Positions 1 through 8,458 of a DNA stretch of 9,130 bases are shown here, piece by piece. Both the position numbers and the translations under genes were made by a program. How positions within the stretch are numbered: the first letter of the stretch is position 1; every line of letters starts with the position of its first letter. The notes beneath the pieces were generated by a model. That model was not told the origin of the DNA and did no database searches. It worked only from the letters and a program-made list of their open reading frames with translations. The stretch spans positions 1-9,130 of the forward strand of contig JAKABK010000047.1 of assembly GCA_021796905.1 (NCBI GenBank), given 5' to 3'. This DNA comes from Actinomycetes bacterium. Lineage in GTDB: Bacteria; Actinomycetota; Acidimicrobiia; Acidimicrobiales; Palsa-688.

Positions 1-1852
1 CATCGCGCGTCTGGTGTTCCTCGACGTGGTCGACCACAGCGTCGCGAGCCGCAGCGTCGTCTCCGCCAACCTGGTCACGATCTACACCCCGGCCCCGAGA
101 GGCGAGATCCTCGACCGTTCCGGCCAGCCGCTCGTCGCCAACAAGGCGGTCCCGGTGATCGAGGTCCAGCGCGACGTGGTCACCCCGGCGGCCGAGTCGA
201 ACCTCGGGGTGCTGCTCGGCATGTCCCGGGCCGCCCTCCGCCAGGCGATCGACAACCCGCAGTTCAGCCCCCTGACCCCCGTGCCGGTGCTCACCGACCC
301 CACCGCCAGCGAGGTCCTCTACCTCGAGGAGCACCCCGGCGAGTTCCCCGGTGTCAGCGCGCAGACGGTCTCCGAGCCGTACGTGACCCCCCTCGGCATG
401 TACGCCGGCGACGTGATCGGCTACGTCGGCCAGATCGACTCGGCCGAACTGACCTCGCTGCAGAAGGCCTACCCCTCCGAGCACTACCAAGGCGGTGACG
501 TGATCGGCCAGAGCGGGATCGAGGCCGAGCTCCAGCCCTACCTCGAGGGCCGCCCCGGGGTCACCGTCTACCAGGTCGACGCACAGGGCCAGGTGATCCG
601 CGTCGTCCGGCACACCCCGCCGGTCCCGGGCGACAACGTGGTCCTCACCCTCGACGGCAAGGCCCAGGAGGTCGCCGACACCTCGATCCTCCAGGGCCAG
701 AAGGTCGCCCGCGCCGAGCCGGCCGGCAACGGGGTCGGTCACTTCCAGTCCCCGGGGGGCTCGGCGGTGGTCGAGGACCCCCACAACGGCCAGGTGCTCG
801 TGCTCGCGACCGAGCCGACCTTCAACCCGCAGTGGTTCGACCAGGGGATCACCACCGCCGAGTACCGCTCCCTGATCGACAACCCCGACGACCCGCTCGA
901 GAACCGGGCGATCCAGGGCCAGTACGCACCGGGGTCGACGTTCAAGGTGGTGAGCGCCACCGCCGGGCTCCACTACGGGGTGATCACCCCGACCTCGCTG
1001 TTCAACGACTCCAAGGGCTACATCGTCGTCGCCGGTCACGTCTTCCACGACGCCGGTGGGATCGGAGCGGGGATCATCAACGTCTCCCAGGCGCTGACCG
1101 TCTCGAGCGACAACTACTTCAACGTCGTGGGCATGAAGCTGTGGTACGGCCAGTCCCGCTTCGGTCCCATCGCCTTGCAGAAGGTCGCCTACAGCTACGG
1201 GCTCGGCAAGCCCACCGGGATCGACCTGCCGGGCGAGGCGGCCGGGCTGATCCCCACCCCCGCCCAGCAGGTGGCGTTGAAGAAGGCCCAGCCCAACAAC
1301 CCCGACGCCCTCGGCTACTGGGTGGTCGGCGACAGCATGGAGATGGCGATCGGTCAGTTCCAGGACGAGGTCACCCCGATCCAGTTGGCCAACGCCTACT
1401 CCACGTTCTCCAACGGCGGGACCCGCTACCGCCCCCAGCTCGTGCTCGCCATACGCTCACCCGACGGGAAGCTGGTCAAGGGGTACCACCCTGTCGTCGA
1501 GGGCCACGCCGCCTCGCTCACCACCGCCGACCGCAACGCCATGATCAAGGGGTACCTCGGGGTCACCCACAACCCCTTGGGCACCGGCTACCCCGTCTAC
1601 CACGGCTCGGACCTCGCCGGCCTCCAGGTCGCCGGCAAGACCGGCACCGCCCAGATCGCCAGCTCCCCCGGTCAGGACACCTCGGTGTTCGTGGCCTTCG
1701 CGCCCGCCTACTCGGCGCGCTACGTGGTCGACAGCTTCATGGAGAAGTCCGGGTACGGCGAGTCGGTCGCCGCCCCGGTGGTCCGCCGGATCCTCCAAGC
1801 GCTGTTCCACCGACACCTCCAGCCGGTCGGTTTCCAGGTCGCCACCCCCTGA
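1..1852 (+). CDS. mrdA: Penicillin-binding protein 2 (elongation-type peptidoglycan transpeptidase), 5'-truncated
   Basis: Class B penicillin-binding protein, a membrane-anchored D,D-transpeptidase that cross-links new peptidoglycan, normally with the glycosyltransferase RodA. The reading frame is open from base 2 to the TGA at 1850-1852, giving 616 visible residues. The cytoplasmic tail and most of the membrane anchor lie outside the window, so the GTG at 14 is internal and not the true start. Near the visible N-terminus is the PBP2 signature PAPRGEILDRSG (about residues 30-41), followed by the dimerisation domain with GYVGQI and the QSGIEAELQPYLEGRPG stretch. All three transpeptidase motifs are intact: STFK with nucleophilic Ser (codon 935-937), SDN (1106-1114) and KTGTAQ (from 1637). 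The gene is therefore probably functional. PBP2 genes usually sit in an mreBCD-mrdA-rodA cluster; rodA does not follow here. A PbpA/FtsI-type class B protein is the main alternative. Confidence 0.9.
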   Translation, partial: IARLVFLDVVDHSVASRSVVSANLVTIYTPAPRGEILDRSGQPLVANKAVPVIEVQRDVVTPAAESNLGVLLGMSRAALRQAIDNPQFSPLTPVPVLTDPTASEVLYLEEHPGEFPGVSAQTVSEPYVTPLGMYAGDVIGYVGQIDSAELTSLQKAYPSEHYQGGDVIGQSGIEAELQPYLEGRPGVTVYQVDAQGQVIRVVRHTPPVPGDNVVLTLDGKAQEVADTSILQGQKVARAEPAGNGVGHFQSPGGSAVVEDPHNGQVLVLATEPTFNPQWFDQGITTAEYRSLIDNPDDPLENRAIQGQYAPGSTFKVVSATAGLHYGVITPTSLFNDSKGYIVVAGHVFHDAGGIGAGIINVSQALTVSSDNYFNVVGMKLWYGQSRFGPIALQKVAYSYGLGKPTGIDLPGEAAGLIPTPAQQVALKKAQPNNPDALGYWVVGDSMEMAIGQFQDEVTPIQLANAYSTFSNGGTRYRPQLVLAIRSPDGKLVKGYHPVVEGHAASLTTADRNAMIKGYLGVTHNPLGTGYPVYHGSDLAGLQVAGKTGTAQIASSPGQDTSVFVAFAPAYSARYVVDSFMEKSGYGESVAAPVVRRILQALFHRHLQPVGFQVATP

Positions 1853-1857
1853 AGCCG

Positions 1858-1880
1858 GCCGGCACACGCCGGCAGTTTGC
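1858..1880 (+). terminator. Hairpin terminator after the penicillin-binding protein gene
   Basis: Six bases after the stop codon there is a perfect 6-bp all-GC stem, GCCGGC (1858-1863) pairing with GCCGGC (1868-1873), with a 4-base ACAC loop. It is followed by AGTTTGC, a very short T-run at 1876-1878. This looks like an intrinsic terminator with a weak tail, as is common in GC-rich bacteria. It directly abuts the next gene's promoter. Confidence 0.55.
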
Positions 1881-1891
1881 ATGGTGTGCAA
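1877..1891. promoter_or_regulatory. Inverted repeat overlapping the -35 element, candidate repressor operator
   Basis: TTGCA (1877-1881), a 5-base spacer, then TGCAA (1887-1891) form a perfect inverted repeat. It covers the likely -35 hexamer and the upstream part of the spacer, where a bound repressor would block RNA polymerase. DHA2-type exporters are often controlled by TetR or MarR regulators binding sites of this size. No regulator gene is in the window, so the protein that would bind is unknown. Confidence 0.4.
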
Positions 1892-1903
1892 GTTGCCTAT
1901 ACT
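1877..1903 (+). promoter_or_regulatory. Sigma-70-type promoter of the MFS exporter gene
   Basis: A strong -10 element TATACT lies at 1898-1903. Candidate -35 elements are TTGCAT (1877-1882, 15-base spacer) or the frame-shifted TTTGCA (1876-1881, 16-base spacer). The AT-rich -10 stands out in a very GC-rich background. Transcription would start near 1910, giving a leader of about 44 bases before the GTG at 1954. The slightly short spacer would suit a regulated promoter. Confidence 0.55.
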
Positions 1904-1905
1904 GA

Positions 1906-3575
<1,670 letters not shown>

Positions 3576-3600
3576 GGGGCCGACGGTCGGGGACCCGCCC

Positions 3601-3621
3601 CGCCCGGGCGGCTACCGGGCG
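3601..3621. terminator. GC hairpin enclosing the aldo/keto reductase stop codon
   Basis: CGCCCGG (3601-3607) pairs perfectly with CCGGGCG (3615-3621), a 7-bp stem. The 7-base loop contains the minus-strand stop codon (3612-3614). It lacks a T-tract in either direction. Together with the hairpin at 3558-3575 it occupies most of the convergent gap, so the pair may end transcription from both sides. Confidence 0.35.
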
Positions 3622-4589
3622 AGCCCGGAGGTGATGGTGTCGATCTGGGCGAGCACGCCCGGGTCGAGCCGGTCGACGACATCCAGGGCACCGAGGTTGT
3701 CGTGGACCTGCGAGACCCGGCTCGCGCCGGTGATCACCGTCGAGACGTGCGGGTTGCGCACGCACCAGGCGATCGCCAGCTGGGCGAGGGTCGCGTCGAG
3801 CGAGCCGGCGATCTTCTGCAGTTCCCGCACCGCGTTGTTGCGGTCGGGGTCGGTGAGCGAGTCACGCAGCCACTCGTAGCCGGGAAGGGCGGCCCGGCTC
3901 CCCTCGGGGATACCGTCGGTGTACTTCCCGCTCAGCAGGCCCGACGACAGCGGGCTCCAGGTGGTGAGCCCGAGGCCGATGTCGTCGTAGAGCCGGGCGT
4001 ACTCCTGCTCGACGCGCCGGCGGGTGAACAGGTTGTACTGGGGCTGTTCCATCACCGGTTTGTGGAGGTGGTGGCGTTCGGCGATCCCCCAAGCGGCTCG
4101 GATCTCGTCGGCGGTCCACTCCGAGGTGCCCCAGTAGAGCGCCTTCCCGGAGCTGACCATATCCGACATCGCCCACACGGTCTCTTCGATCGGGGTGCTC
4201 GGGTCGGCCCGGTGGCAGAACACGAGATCGACGAAATCGAGCCCGAAACGCTCGAGTGAGGCGTCGATCGCCTGGGACAGGTACTTGCGGTTCAAGGTGT
4301 TGCGCATGTTCACCACTCCGTCGTGGATGCCCCAGAACAGTTTGGTGGACACCACGTAGCTGTGGCGCGGCCAGCCGAGGTGGCGGATCGATTCGCCCAT
4401 GATCCGCTCGGACTCACCCCCGGCGTAGGACTCGGCGTTGTCGAAGAAATTGATCCCGGCCTCGTAGGCGGCCGACAGGCACTCCTCGGCCCCGCCCCCG
4501 GCGGCGAGCTGGGGGCCGAAGGTCACCCAGCTGCCGAAGGAAAGGACGGACACCTGGAGCCCGGAGCGACCGAGGCGGCGGTACTGCAT
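3612..4589 (-). CDS. Aldo/keto reductase, Kv-beta-like (AKR superfamily)
   Basis: Soluble NADPH-dependent oxidoreductase with an (alpha/beta)8 barrel, reducing aldehydes or ketones. It is 325 residues, the usual size for the Kv channel beta-subunit-like branch, and begins with the family's [19 protein letters not shown]. The catalytic tetrad is complete: Asp50 and Tyr55 in FFDNAESY, Lys83 in VSTKLFWG, His126 in FCHRAD. WGTSEW (153-158), EQPQYNLF (181-188) and the C-terminal cofactor-binding [14 protein letters not shown] (286-299) are typical. The ATG at 4589 matches family starts, but a good Shine-Dalgarno lies at the better distance for an in-frame TTG at 4595, which would add two residues. 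The frame stays open far upstream (to 6158), but that extension is antisense or out-of-frame noise. It follows menE by 41 bases and is probably co-transcribed. Physiological substrate unknown. Confidence 0.92.
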   Translation of the reverse strand: MQYRRLGRSGLQVSVLSFGSWVTFGPQLAAGGGAEECLSAAYEAGINFFDNAESYAGGESERIMGESIRHLGWPRHSYVVSTKLFWGIHDGVVNMRNTLNRKYLSQAIDASLERFGLDFVDLVFCHRADPSTPIEETVWAMSDMVSSGKALYWGTSEWTADEIRAAWGIAERHHLHKPVMEQPQYNLFTRRRVEQEYARLYDDIGLGLTTWSPLSSGLLSGKYTDGIPEGSRAALPGYEWLRDSLTDPDRNNAVRELQKIAGSLDATLAQLAIAWCVRNPHVSTVITGASRVSQVHDNLGALDVVDRLDPGVLAQIDTITSGLAR

Positions 4590-4603
4590 GGTCAAGGGAA
4601 AGA

Positions 4604-4609
4604 CCTCCC
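4604..4609 (-). promoter_or_regulatory. Ribosome binding site of the aldo/keto reductase gene
   Basis: GGGAGG on the minus strand. It is 8 bases from an in-frame TTG (4595) but 14 from the ATG (4589), so it favours the TTG on spacing while family alignment favours the ATG. Confidence 0.5.
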
Positions 4610-4630
4610 GAAGTGGCGGACCGGACCAAC

Positions 4631-5740
4631 CTAGGCCAAGTCGGCTCGTCGCAGCTTCCCGATGGAGGTCTTCGGCAGCGCGTCGACGACCACCAGCTCC
4701 CGCGGTGCGGCGAACCCGGCGAGCCGGTCGCGTACCAGTCCCCTCAGCTCGTCGAGGGAGGGCGGGGGTCGGGTGGGGGAAGGCACGACGAACGCGACGA
4801 CCCGCTCTCCCCACTCGGGGTCGGGGCGGCCGGCGACCGCCACCTCGGCCACCGCGGGGTGCTCGGCGATGATCGCCTCCACCGGGGTCGGCCAGACGTT
4901 CTCCCCCCCGGTGACGATCAGCTCCGACAGCCGACCGTCGACGACCAGGCGCCCGTCGACGAAGCGCCCGGCGTCGCCGGTGGCGAGCCACCCCCCGGCG
5001 TCGAGGGGTACCCGCCCGTCGCGGTAGGACCGCAGCAGCATCGGTCCGCGCACCCGGACCTGCCCGTCGGCGTCGTCGACGGTCACCTCGACCCCGTCGA
5101 GGGGCGTCCCGTCGTAGACCACACCGCTGCCGGTCTCGGTCATCCCGTAGGTGCTGACCACGTTCGCCGGGAGGGCCTCGGGCGGGGCGGACCCGCCGAG
5201 GACCACGGTGTGCCACGCCCCGGACCCCACCCGGCGCAAGGCGGTGGGCACCAATGAGACCACCACCTCGGGCCCTGCGGCGGCGAGGACCGCGTCGGGT
5301 TCGAATCCGGGTAGCACGGTCAGCCCGGCGCCGGTGCAGAGCGCCTTGGTGATCACGCTCAGCCCGCCGATGTGGTTGAGGGGCAGGCACGCCAGCCAGC
5401 GCTGCGCCGAGGGGTCCAGGCCGAGGCGGGCGGTGGTCGCCCGGGCCGAGGCGGCCACCGCCTCGTGGGTGAGCACCACCCCCTTGGGTGTCCCGGCGGT
5501 GCCGCTGGTGGCCATCACCAGGGCGTCGCCCGGCTCGACCGGCCGGCCGCCGGGCAGACGCTCCCGTCCGCTGTCGGTCACCACCGTCCCGGCGGCGAGG
5601 GTCTGCAGCACCACCACTTGGGCGGCCGGTGCCAGGCGTCGGTCGAGGGGCAGGACGGCGTCGCCGGCGTCCCATGCACGTCGGAGGGCCTCCACCCACG
5701 CGGGACCGGCTGGCAGGTCGAGGGCCACGAGCTCGTTCAC
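4631..5740 (-). CDS. menE: o-Succinylbenzoate-CoA ligase (MenE-like acyl-adenylate-forming enzyme)
   Basis: ANL-superfamily ligase that activates o-succinylbenzoate with ATP and joins it to CoA in menaquinone synthesis. Motifs, numbered from the GTG at 5740 (369 residues): P-loop [10 protein letters not shown] (78-87), LPLNHIGG (119-126), YGMTETG (198-204), WLATGD (251-256), hinge and A8 region from [17 protein letters not shown] (268-284), and the catalytic C-terminal lysine, Lys362, in [10 protein letters not shown]. The protein is shorter than typical 450-550-residue fatty-acyl or acetyl-CoA ligases and lacks much of their N-terminal region; this compact form is common in actinobacterial MenE. 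The GTG is chosen because AGGA lies 8 bases upstream and the recognisable protein starts there; the frame is open further to 6070 but that part reads as antisense of the GHL15 gene. No other men gene is visible, so another small acyl-CoA ligase remains possible. Confidence 0.78.
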   Translation of the reverse strand: MNELVALDLPAGPAWVEALRRAWDAGDAVLPLDRRLAPAAQVVVLQTLAAGTVVTDSGRERLPGGRPVEPGDALVMATSGTAGTPKGVVLTHEAVAASARATTARLGLDPSAQRWLACLPLNHIGGLSVITKALCTGAGLTVLPGFEPDAVLAAAGPEVVVSLVPTALRRVGSGAWHTVVLGGSAPPEALPANVVSTYGMTETGSGVVYDGTPLDGVEVTVDDADGQVRVRGPMLLRSYRDGRVPLDAGGWLATGDAGRFVDGRLVVDGRLSELIVTGGENVWPTPVEAIIAEHPAVAEVAVAGRPDPEWGERVVAFVVPSPTRPPPSLDELRGLVRDRLAGFAAPRELVVVDALPKTSIGKLRRADLA

Positions 5741-5901
5741 GGTGACGATCCTGGCCGATCCTCGGTCCCTCGGCGGTCTCGATCCGGAGCGGGGCGGGTC
5801 CCGGGTGCCCCGAGGGCCGCCCCGAGCCCGGTCCGGGCCGGCCCGGCCGCGTGCGCTGGCCGCGTTCGCCGGCCTCGTGGACCGTGGCGCGCGTAGCGGT
5901 G
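5741..5901. other. 161-base GC-rich spacer between the GHL15 and menE genes
   Basis: No gene or clear promoter seen. It holds a perfect 14-base palindrome CCGGGCCGGCCCGG (5833-5846), which could fold only with a short stem and is unremarkable in such GC-rich DNA. The menE Shine-Dalgarno (AGGA, 5749-5752 on the minus strand) is at its left edge. Both flanking genes are on the minus strand, so read-through is possible. Confidence 0.4.
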
Positions 5902-5913
5902 TCAGTCCCTGAC
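5901..5913. repeat. Short inverted repeat over the GHL15 gene stop codon
   Basis: GTCAG (5901-5905) and CTGAC (5909-5913) form a perfect 5-bp stem with a 3-base loop. The minus-strand stop codon (5902-5904) lies inside the stem. It is weak as a terminator but matches the pattern at other gene ends here. Confidence 0.3.
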
Positions 5914-6981
5914 GAAGAGCGCTCCGTGGTGGGCCTCGACGGTGACGTGGTCCGGAGCGCTGCGGCCGTCGACGCTGCGGAGACCAGCGGGGAGCTCGAA
6001 GGTGATCCTGCGCCGCTGGTTGTGGTTGAGGTTGACCGCGGCCCAGCCGGCGGTGAACGCCCGCGACCACCCGTTGCCCTGCTGTTGCGGCTCCCCGAGC
6101 GGGCTACCGAGGTCGGCGTCGAGCTCGGCGACGAAGGGTGTCGCCGAGTACCCGTCATGGGCCGTTGCCGTGAAGAGCGCGTCCTGGCCGCCGAGGAGGA
6201 CCCACATGGCTGCGAGGCCGTACAGGAAGTTGGGGTGGGTGTCGCTGCCGTCCGACGCCGTCCGGAGGATCTTCAGTCCCGGGCCGCGCAGTTCGGCCGC
6301 CTGGGCGAGGCAGGTGTCGGGGTCGAGGTGGCGGTCGTGCTCGTAGGCGAGCCACACCTCCTCCAGCCCGCCGCCGAAAGCAGCGTGGCGGGCCCAGCGG
6401 CCCGGCTCGCGGCGCGACTCGGCGATGTTCGGTACGAGGATCTTCCCGATCGATTCGAGGCGCTGGCCGGCTGTGGTGACCAGCCGGTCGAGGGCGCTGC
6501 GGATGTCGCCCATCGCCCTGCCGCCCTCGATCGGCGGGCACAGCCCGTAGTAGTCGTCGTAGACGTCGTTGTCGGCCATGACCCCGTCCCAGACCGAACC
6601 GTCCAGGTCGTCGGCGACGTTGTCAGCCCAGCGCTCTCGGTACTCCTCGTCCCAGACGGCCATCTGCCAGTGACCGGGGTACGCGCCCCACTCGATGCGT
6701 GAGCCGTCGGCCCGGTGGGCGAACCAGTGCTCCCCGGCCTCCTCGGCCTCGGGGTGGCTCACGCCCGAGGTGTGGACCGGACCGCGCTCGTAGCTCCGCG
6801 ACGAGGACAGGCACTTGTAGCAGAGCACCACCATGTCGGACCGCAGCGCCTTCAAGCGCTGGGCCGCATCGGTCTCCCACGGCTGCAGGATCGCCACTGC
6901 GTAGTGCTCGGCGGCGAAATCGATCTCCGCGCCGGTGAGGGGATCGCCGTAGCGGACCCATGCGCCGTGGTGGGATTGCAT
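5902..6981 (-). CDS. Putative glycoside hydrolase, GHL15-like family (TIM barrel)
   Basis: A 359-residue protein resembling the uncharacterised GHL15 'hypothetical glycoside hydrolase' family. Recognisable features: [14 protein letters not shown] (85-98), YPGHWQM (101-107), [10 protein letters not shown] (117-126), then the beta-strand end WDGVMADND (131-139), which carries the acidic residues (Asp137, Asp139) where family members have a candidate catalytic Asp. [12 protein letters not shown] (204-215) provides conserved Glu residues, and [18 protein letters not shown] (303-320) begins a C-terminal beta-rich segment. No signal peptide or membrane segment is visible, so it seems cytoplasmic or exported by an unknown route. 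The ATG at 6981 is the first possible start: an in-frame TAG lies at 6991-6993. There is no Shine-Dalgarno, but a TANNNT -10 box ends six bases before the ATG, suggesting a leaderless message. It is divergent from the propeller gene. Substrate unknown; activity inferred only from family. Confidence 0.72.
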   Translation of the reverse strand: MQSHHGAWVRYGDPLTGAEIDFAAEHYAVAILQPWETDAAQRLKALRSDMVVLCYKCLSSSRSYERGPVHTSGVSHPEAEEAGEHWFAHRADGSRIEWGAYPGHWQMAVWDEEYRERWADNVADDLDGSVWDGVMADNDVYDDYYGLCPPIEGGRAMGDIRSALDRLVTTAGQRLESIGKILVPNIAESRREPGRWARHAAFGGGLEEVWLAYEHDRHLDPDTCLAQAAELRGPGLKILRTASDGSDTHPNFLYGLAAMWVLLGGQDALFTATAHDGYSATPFVAELDADLGSPLGEPQQQGNGWSRAFTAGWAAVNLNHNQRRRITFELPAGLRSVDGRSAPDHVTVEAHHGALFVRD

Positions 6982-6987
6982 GCTCGG

Positions 6988-6993
6988 ACGCTA
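6988..6993 (-). promoter_or_regulatory. -10 element for a leaderless GHL15 transcript
   Basis: TAGCGT on the minus strand fits the actinobacterial TANNNT -10 consensus. Six bases separate it from the ATG, placing the transcription start at or next to the A of the start codon. No good -35 is visible, which is common for actinobacterial promoters. Confidence 0.45.
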
Positions 6994-6998
6994 CCCCC

Positions 6999-7011
6999 CG
7001 ACGCTGCGTCG
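6999..7011. promoter_or_regulatory. Palindrome in the divergent promoter region, candidate operator
   Basis: CGACGC (6999-7004) and GCGTCG (7006-7011) form a perfect inverted repeat around one central base. It lies just upstream of the GHL15 -10 element, where a -35 spacer would be. A second, smaller inverted repeat, TCCTG-G-CAGGA, is at 7048-7058. Either could bind a regulator, but short GC palindromes arise often by chance. Confidence 0.3.
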
Positions 7012-7088
7012 TCTCGGATCGATCGCTGCTCGGGCGGATGCGCCAGCTCCTGGCAGGACGCGACCCCCGGGGCAGGCAGCGCCGCTCC

Positions 7089-7094
7089 TAGCAT
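7089..7094 (+). promoter_or_regulatory. Possible -10 element of the beta-propeller gene
   Basis: TAGCAT fits TANNNT and ends 12 bases before the ATG at 7107, implying a leader of only a few bases. No clear Shine-Dalgarno or -35 is present. Confidence 0.3.
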
Positions 7095-7106
7095 CGGGCG
7101 ACTTCT

Positions 7107-8405
7107 ATGGTGTCTCCCGGATCGCGCCCCCCCGACCCCAGCTCCCACCCGGATCGCCCACCGGGCCACACGAGAGGCGCCCGCCGTGGCCGGCACCACC
7201 GGACCACCCGCCGCAGGCGGGCGGTGAGCGCCGCTGCGCTCCTGGCCCTGGTCGTCGCGGCCGTCGCCGCTGTGGTCACGACCGGCGGTGGGGCGGTGTC
7301 GAGGCGGCGGTCGTCGGCGGCACGCACCGCCCCCAACCACCACACGCGTGAACCCTCGGCGCACACGCTGCGCAAGGCGTGGACGCCCGAGTCCTGGGTC
7401 GCTTCGCTCGAGGCGGCCGCCAAGGGCGAGCCCGGTCACCTCCAGCCCGGATCGAACCCGTCGGTCCTGCCGGGGCCGGTCCTCATCGCCGACCGCGACA
7501 ACAACCGGCTGCTGCTGGTCGACCCCAAGGGCCAGATCCTCTGGCAGTTCCCGACGCCCGGCCACCCCATTCCCGGGCCGTTCCGCATGCCCGACGACGC
7601 CTTCTTCTCGCCGCACGGCAGGCACATCCTGGCCACCCAGGAGAGCCAGGCCACGATCTCGGAGATCTCCCTCCAGACCGACCGGATCGTCTGGCACTAC
7701 GGCCACCCCGGCGTGGCGGGCTCCGCCCCGGGCTACCTCCACAACCCCGACGACGCCATGGTGCTGCCCAACGGCAACGTCATCTCCGCCGACATCATGA
7801 ACTGCCGGCTGCTGTACATATCGACCAGGACCTCGACGCTGCTGCACGTCTACGGCGAGACCGACCCGTACTGCTACCACGAACCTCCACTGCGCTGGGG
7901 CAGCCCGAACGGGATGTTCCCGCTGACCAACGGCAACTGGCTCGTGACCGAGATCAACGGCGACTGGGTCGACGAGATGACCCCGGCCGGGAAGGTCCTC
8001 TGGTCCACCCACCCACCGGGGATCTCCTACCCTTCCGACACCAACGAGGTCCGCCCCGGTGTCTTCCTCGTCGCCGCCTACACCAAGCCCGGGGTCATCG
8101 AGGAGTTCAACGCCCAGGGGCAGTTGCTGTGGCGCTACGCCCCGACCGGCAGGAACGCCCTCGACGAGCCGTCCCTGGCGATGCCGCTCCCCAACGGCGA
8201 CATCCTCGCCAACGACGACCACAACGACCGGGTCATCGTGATCGACCCGCACACCAACGAGATCGTCTGGCAGTACGGCGTGACCGGGGTCCCCGGAAAC
8301 GGGCCCGGCTACCTCCACAAGCCCGACGGCGTGGACCTCGCCCCGCCGTACTCGCTCACGATGACCCACGCTTCGACCATGGGTATCCCTCCGTTCGAGG
8401 GATGA
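7107..8405 (+). CDS. Membrane-anchored beta-propeller protein (NHL/PQQ-like repeats, about six blades)
   Basis: A 432-residue protein with an Arg/His-rich N-terminus (residues 23-38), one hydrophobic segment (about 39-58) acting as signal anchor or uncleaved signal peptide, a linker, then repeats typical of NHL, PQQ-like or arylsulfotransferase-type propellers. Six repeats can be read, most ending in a (L/V)W motif: ILWQF (about 144-148), IVWHYG (194-199), a divergent LLHVYG (245-250), VLWSTH (297-302), LLWRYA (340-345) and IVWQYG (387-392). PGYLH-x-PD recurs at 208-215 and 400-407; the last copy may supply the strand that closes the ring. Cys233 and Cys256 could form a disulfide in an exported domain. 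The propeller should face outside the membrane. Catalytic residues are not identifiable, so binding or scaffolding is as likely as enzymatic activity. The start is uncertain: ATG 7107 or GTG 7110; a GTG at 7224 would lose the positive N-terminal region. Divergent from the GHL15 gene, convergent with the spherulin-4-like gene. Confidence 0.75.
   Translation: MVSPGSRPPDPSSHPDRPPGHTRGARRGRHHRTTRRRRAVSAAALLALVVAAVAAVVTTGGGAVSRRRSSAARTAPNHHTREPSAHTLRKAWTPESWVASLEAAAKGEPGHLQPGSNPSVLPGPVLIADRDNNRLLLVDPKGQILWQFPTPGHPIPGPFRMPDDAFFSPHGRHILATQESQATISEISLQTDRIVWHYGHPGVAGSAPGYLHNPDDAMVLPNGNVISADIMNCRLLYISTRTSTLLHVYGETDPYCYHEPPLRWGSPNGMFPLTNGNWLVTEINGDWVDEMTPAGKVLWSTHPPGISYPSDTNEVRPGVFLVAAYTKPGVIEEFNAQGQLLWRYAPTGRNALDEPSLAMPLPNGDILANDDHNDRVIVIDPHTNEIVWQYGVTGVPGNGPGYLHKPDGVDLAPPYSLTMTHASTMGIPPFEG
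8385..8403. terminator. Hairpin at the end of the beta-propeller gene
   Basis: ATCCCTC (8385-8391) pairs perfectly with GAGGGAT (8397-8403), a 7-bp stem and 5-base loop; a U-G pair could extend it by one. It covers the last codons and the first base of the TGA stop (8403-8405). No T-run follows, so terminator function is tentative. Its position in a convergent gap suggests either strand could use it. Confidence 0.35.
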
Positions 8406-8446
8406 TCACCGCCGGGCCCGGTCCCCGGTCCCGCCCGCGGGTGCGC

Positions 8447-8458
8447 GCCCCTCAGGGC
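8447..8458. repeat. Short inverted repeat over the spherulin-4-like stop codon
   Basis: GCCC (8447-8450) and GGGC (8455-8458) flank a 4-base loop holding the minus-strand stop codon (8452-8454). The stem is only 4 bp; on its own it would not be notable. Confidence 0.2.

Noticed and set aside
14..16. GTG at 14 as the true PBP2 start
   Set aside because: Codons before it (reading Ile-Ala-Arg-Leu) continue the frame and the membrane anchor is missing, so the gene begins outside the window.
832..1905. 357-codon plus-strand open frame inside the PBP2 gene
   Set aside because: Out-of-frame shadow of the transpeptidase domain with extreme Arg/Pro content.
4613..5257. 214-codon plus-strand open frame opposite menE
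   Set aside because: Antisense to a gene with full adenylation motifs and without any motif of its own.
5833..5846. Perfect 14-base palindrome CCGGGCCGGCCCGG as an operator or terminator
   Set aside because: Pure GC in a pure-GC spacer, no loop for a strong hairpin, no T-run and no promoter nearby; likely composition.
4590..6158. Long upstream extension of the aldo/keto reductase frame (total open length 848 codons)
   Set aside because: The extension reads as Arg/Gly/Pro-rich low-complexity sequence, overlaps menE and GHL15 in other frames, and lacks domain resemblance; the reductase begins cleanly at 4589.
6852..8369. 505-codon minus-strand open frame opposite the propeller gene
   Set aside because: Antisense mirror of the propeller repeats, Val/Gly/Arg/Asp-rich, no recognisable domain, and it spans the divergent promoter region.
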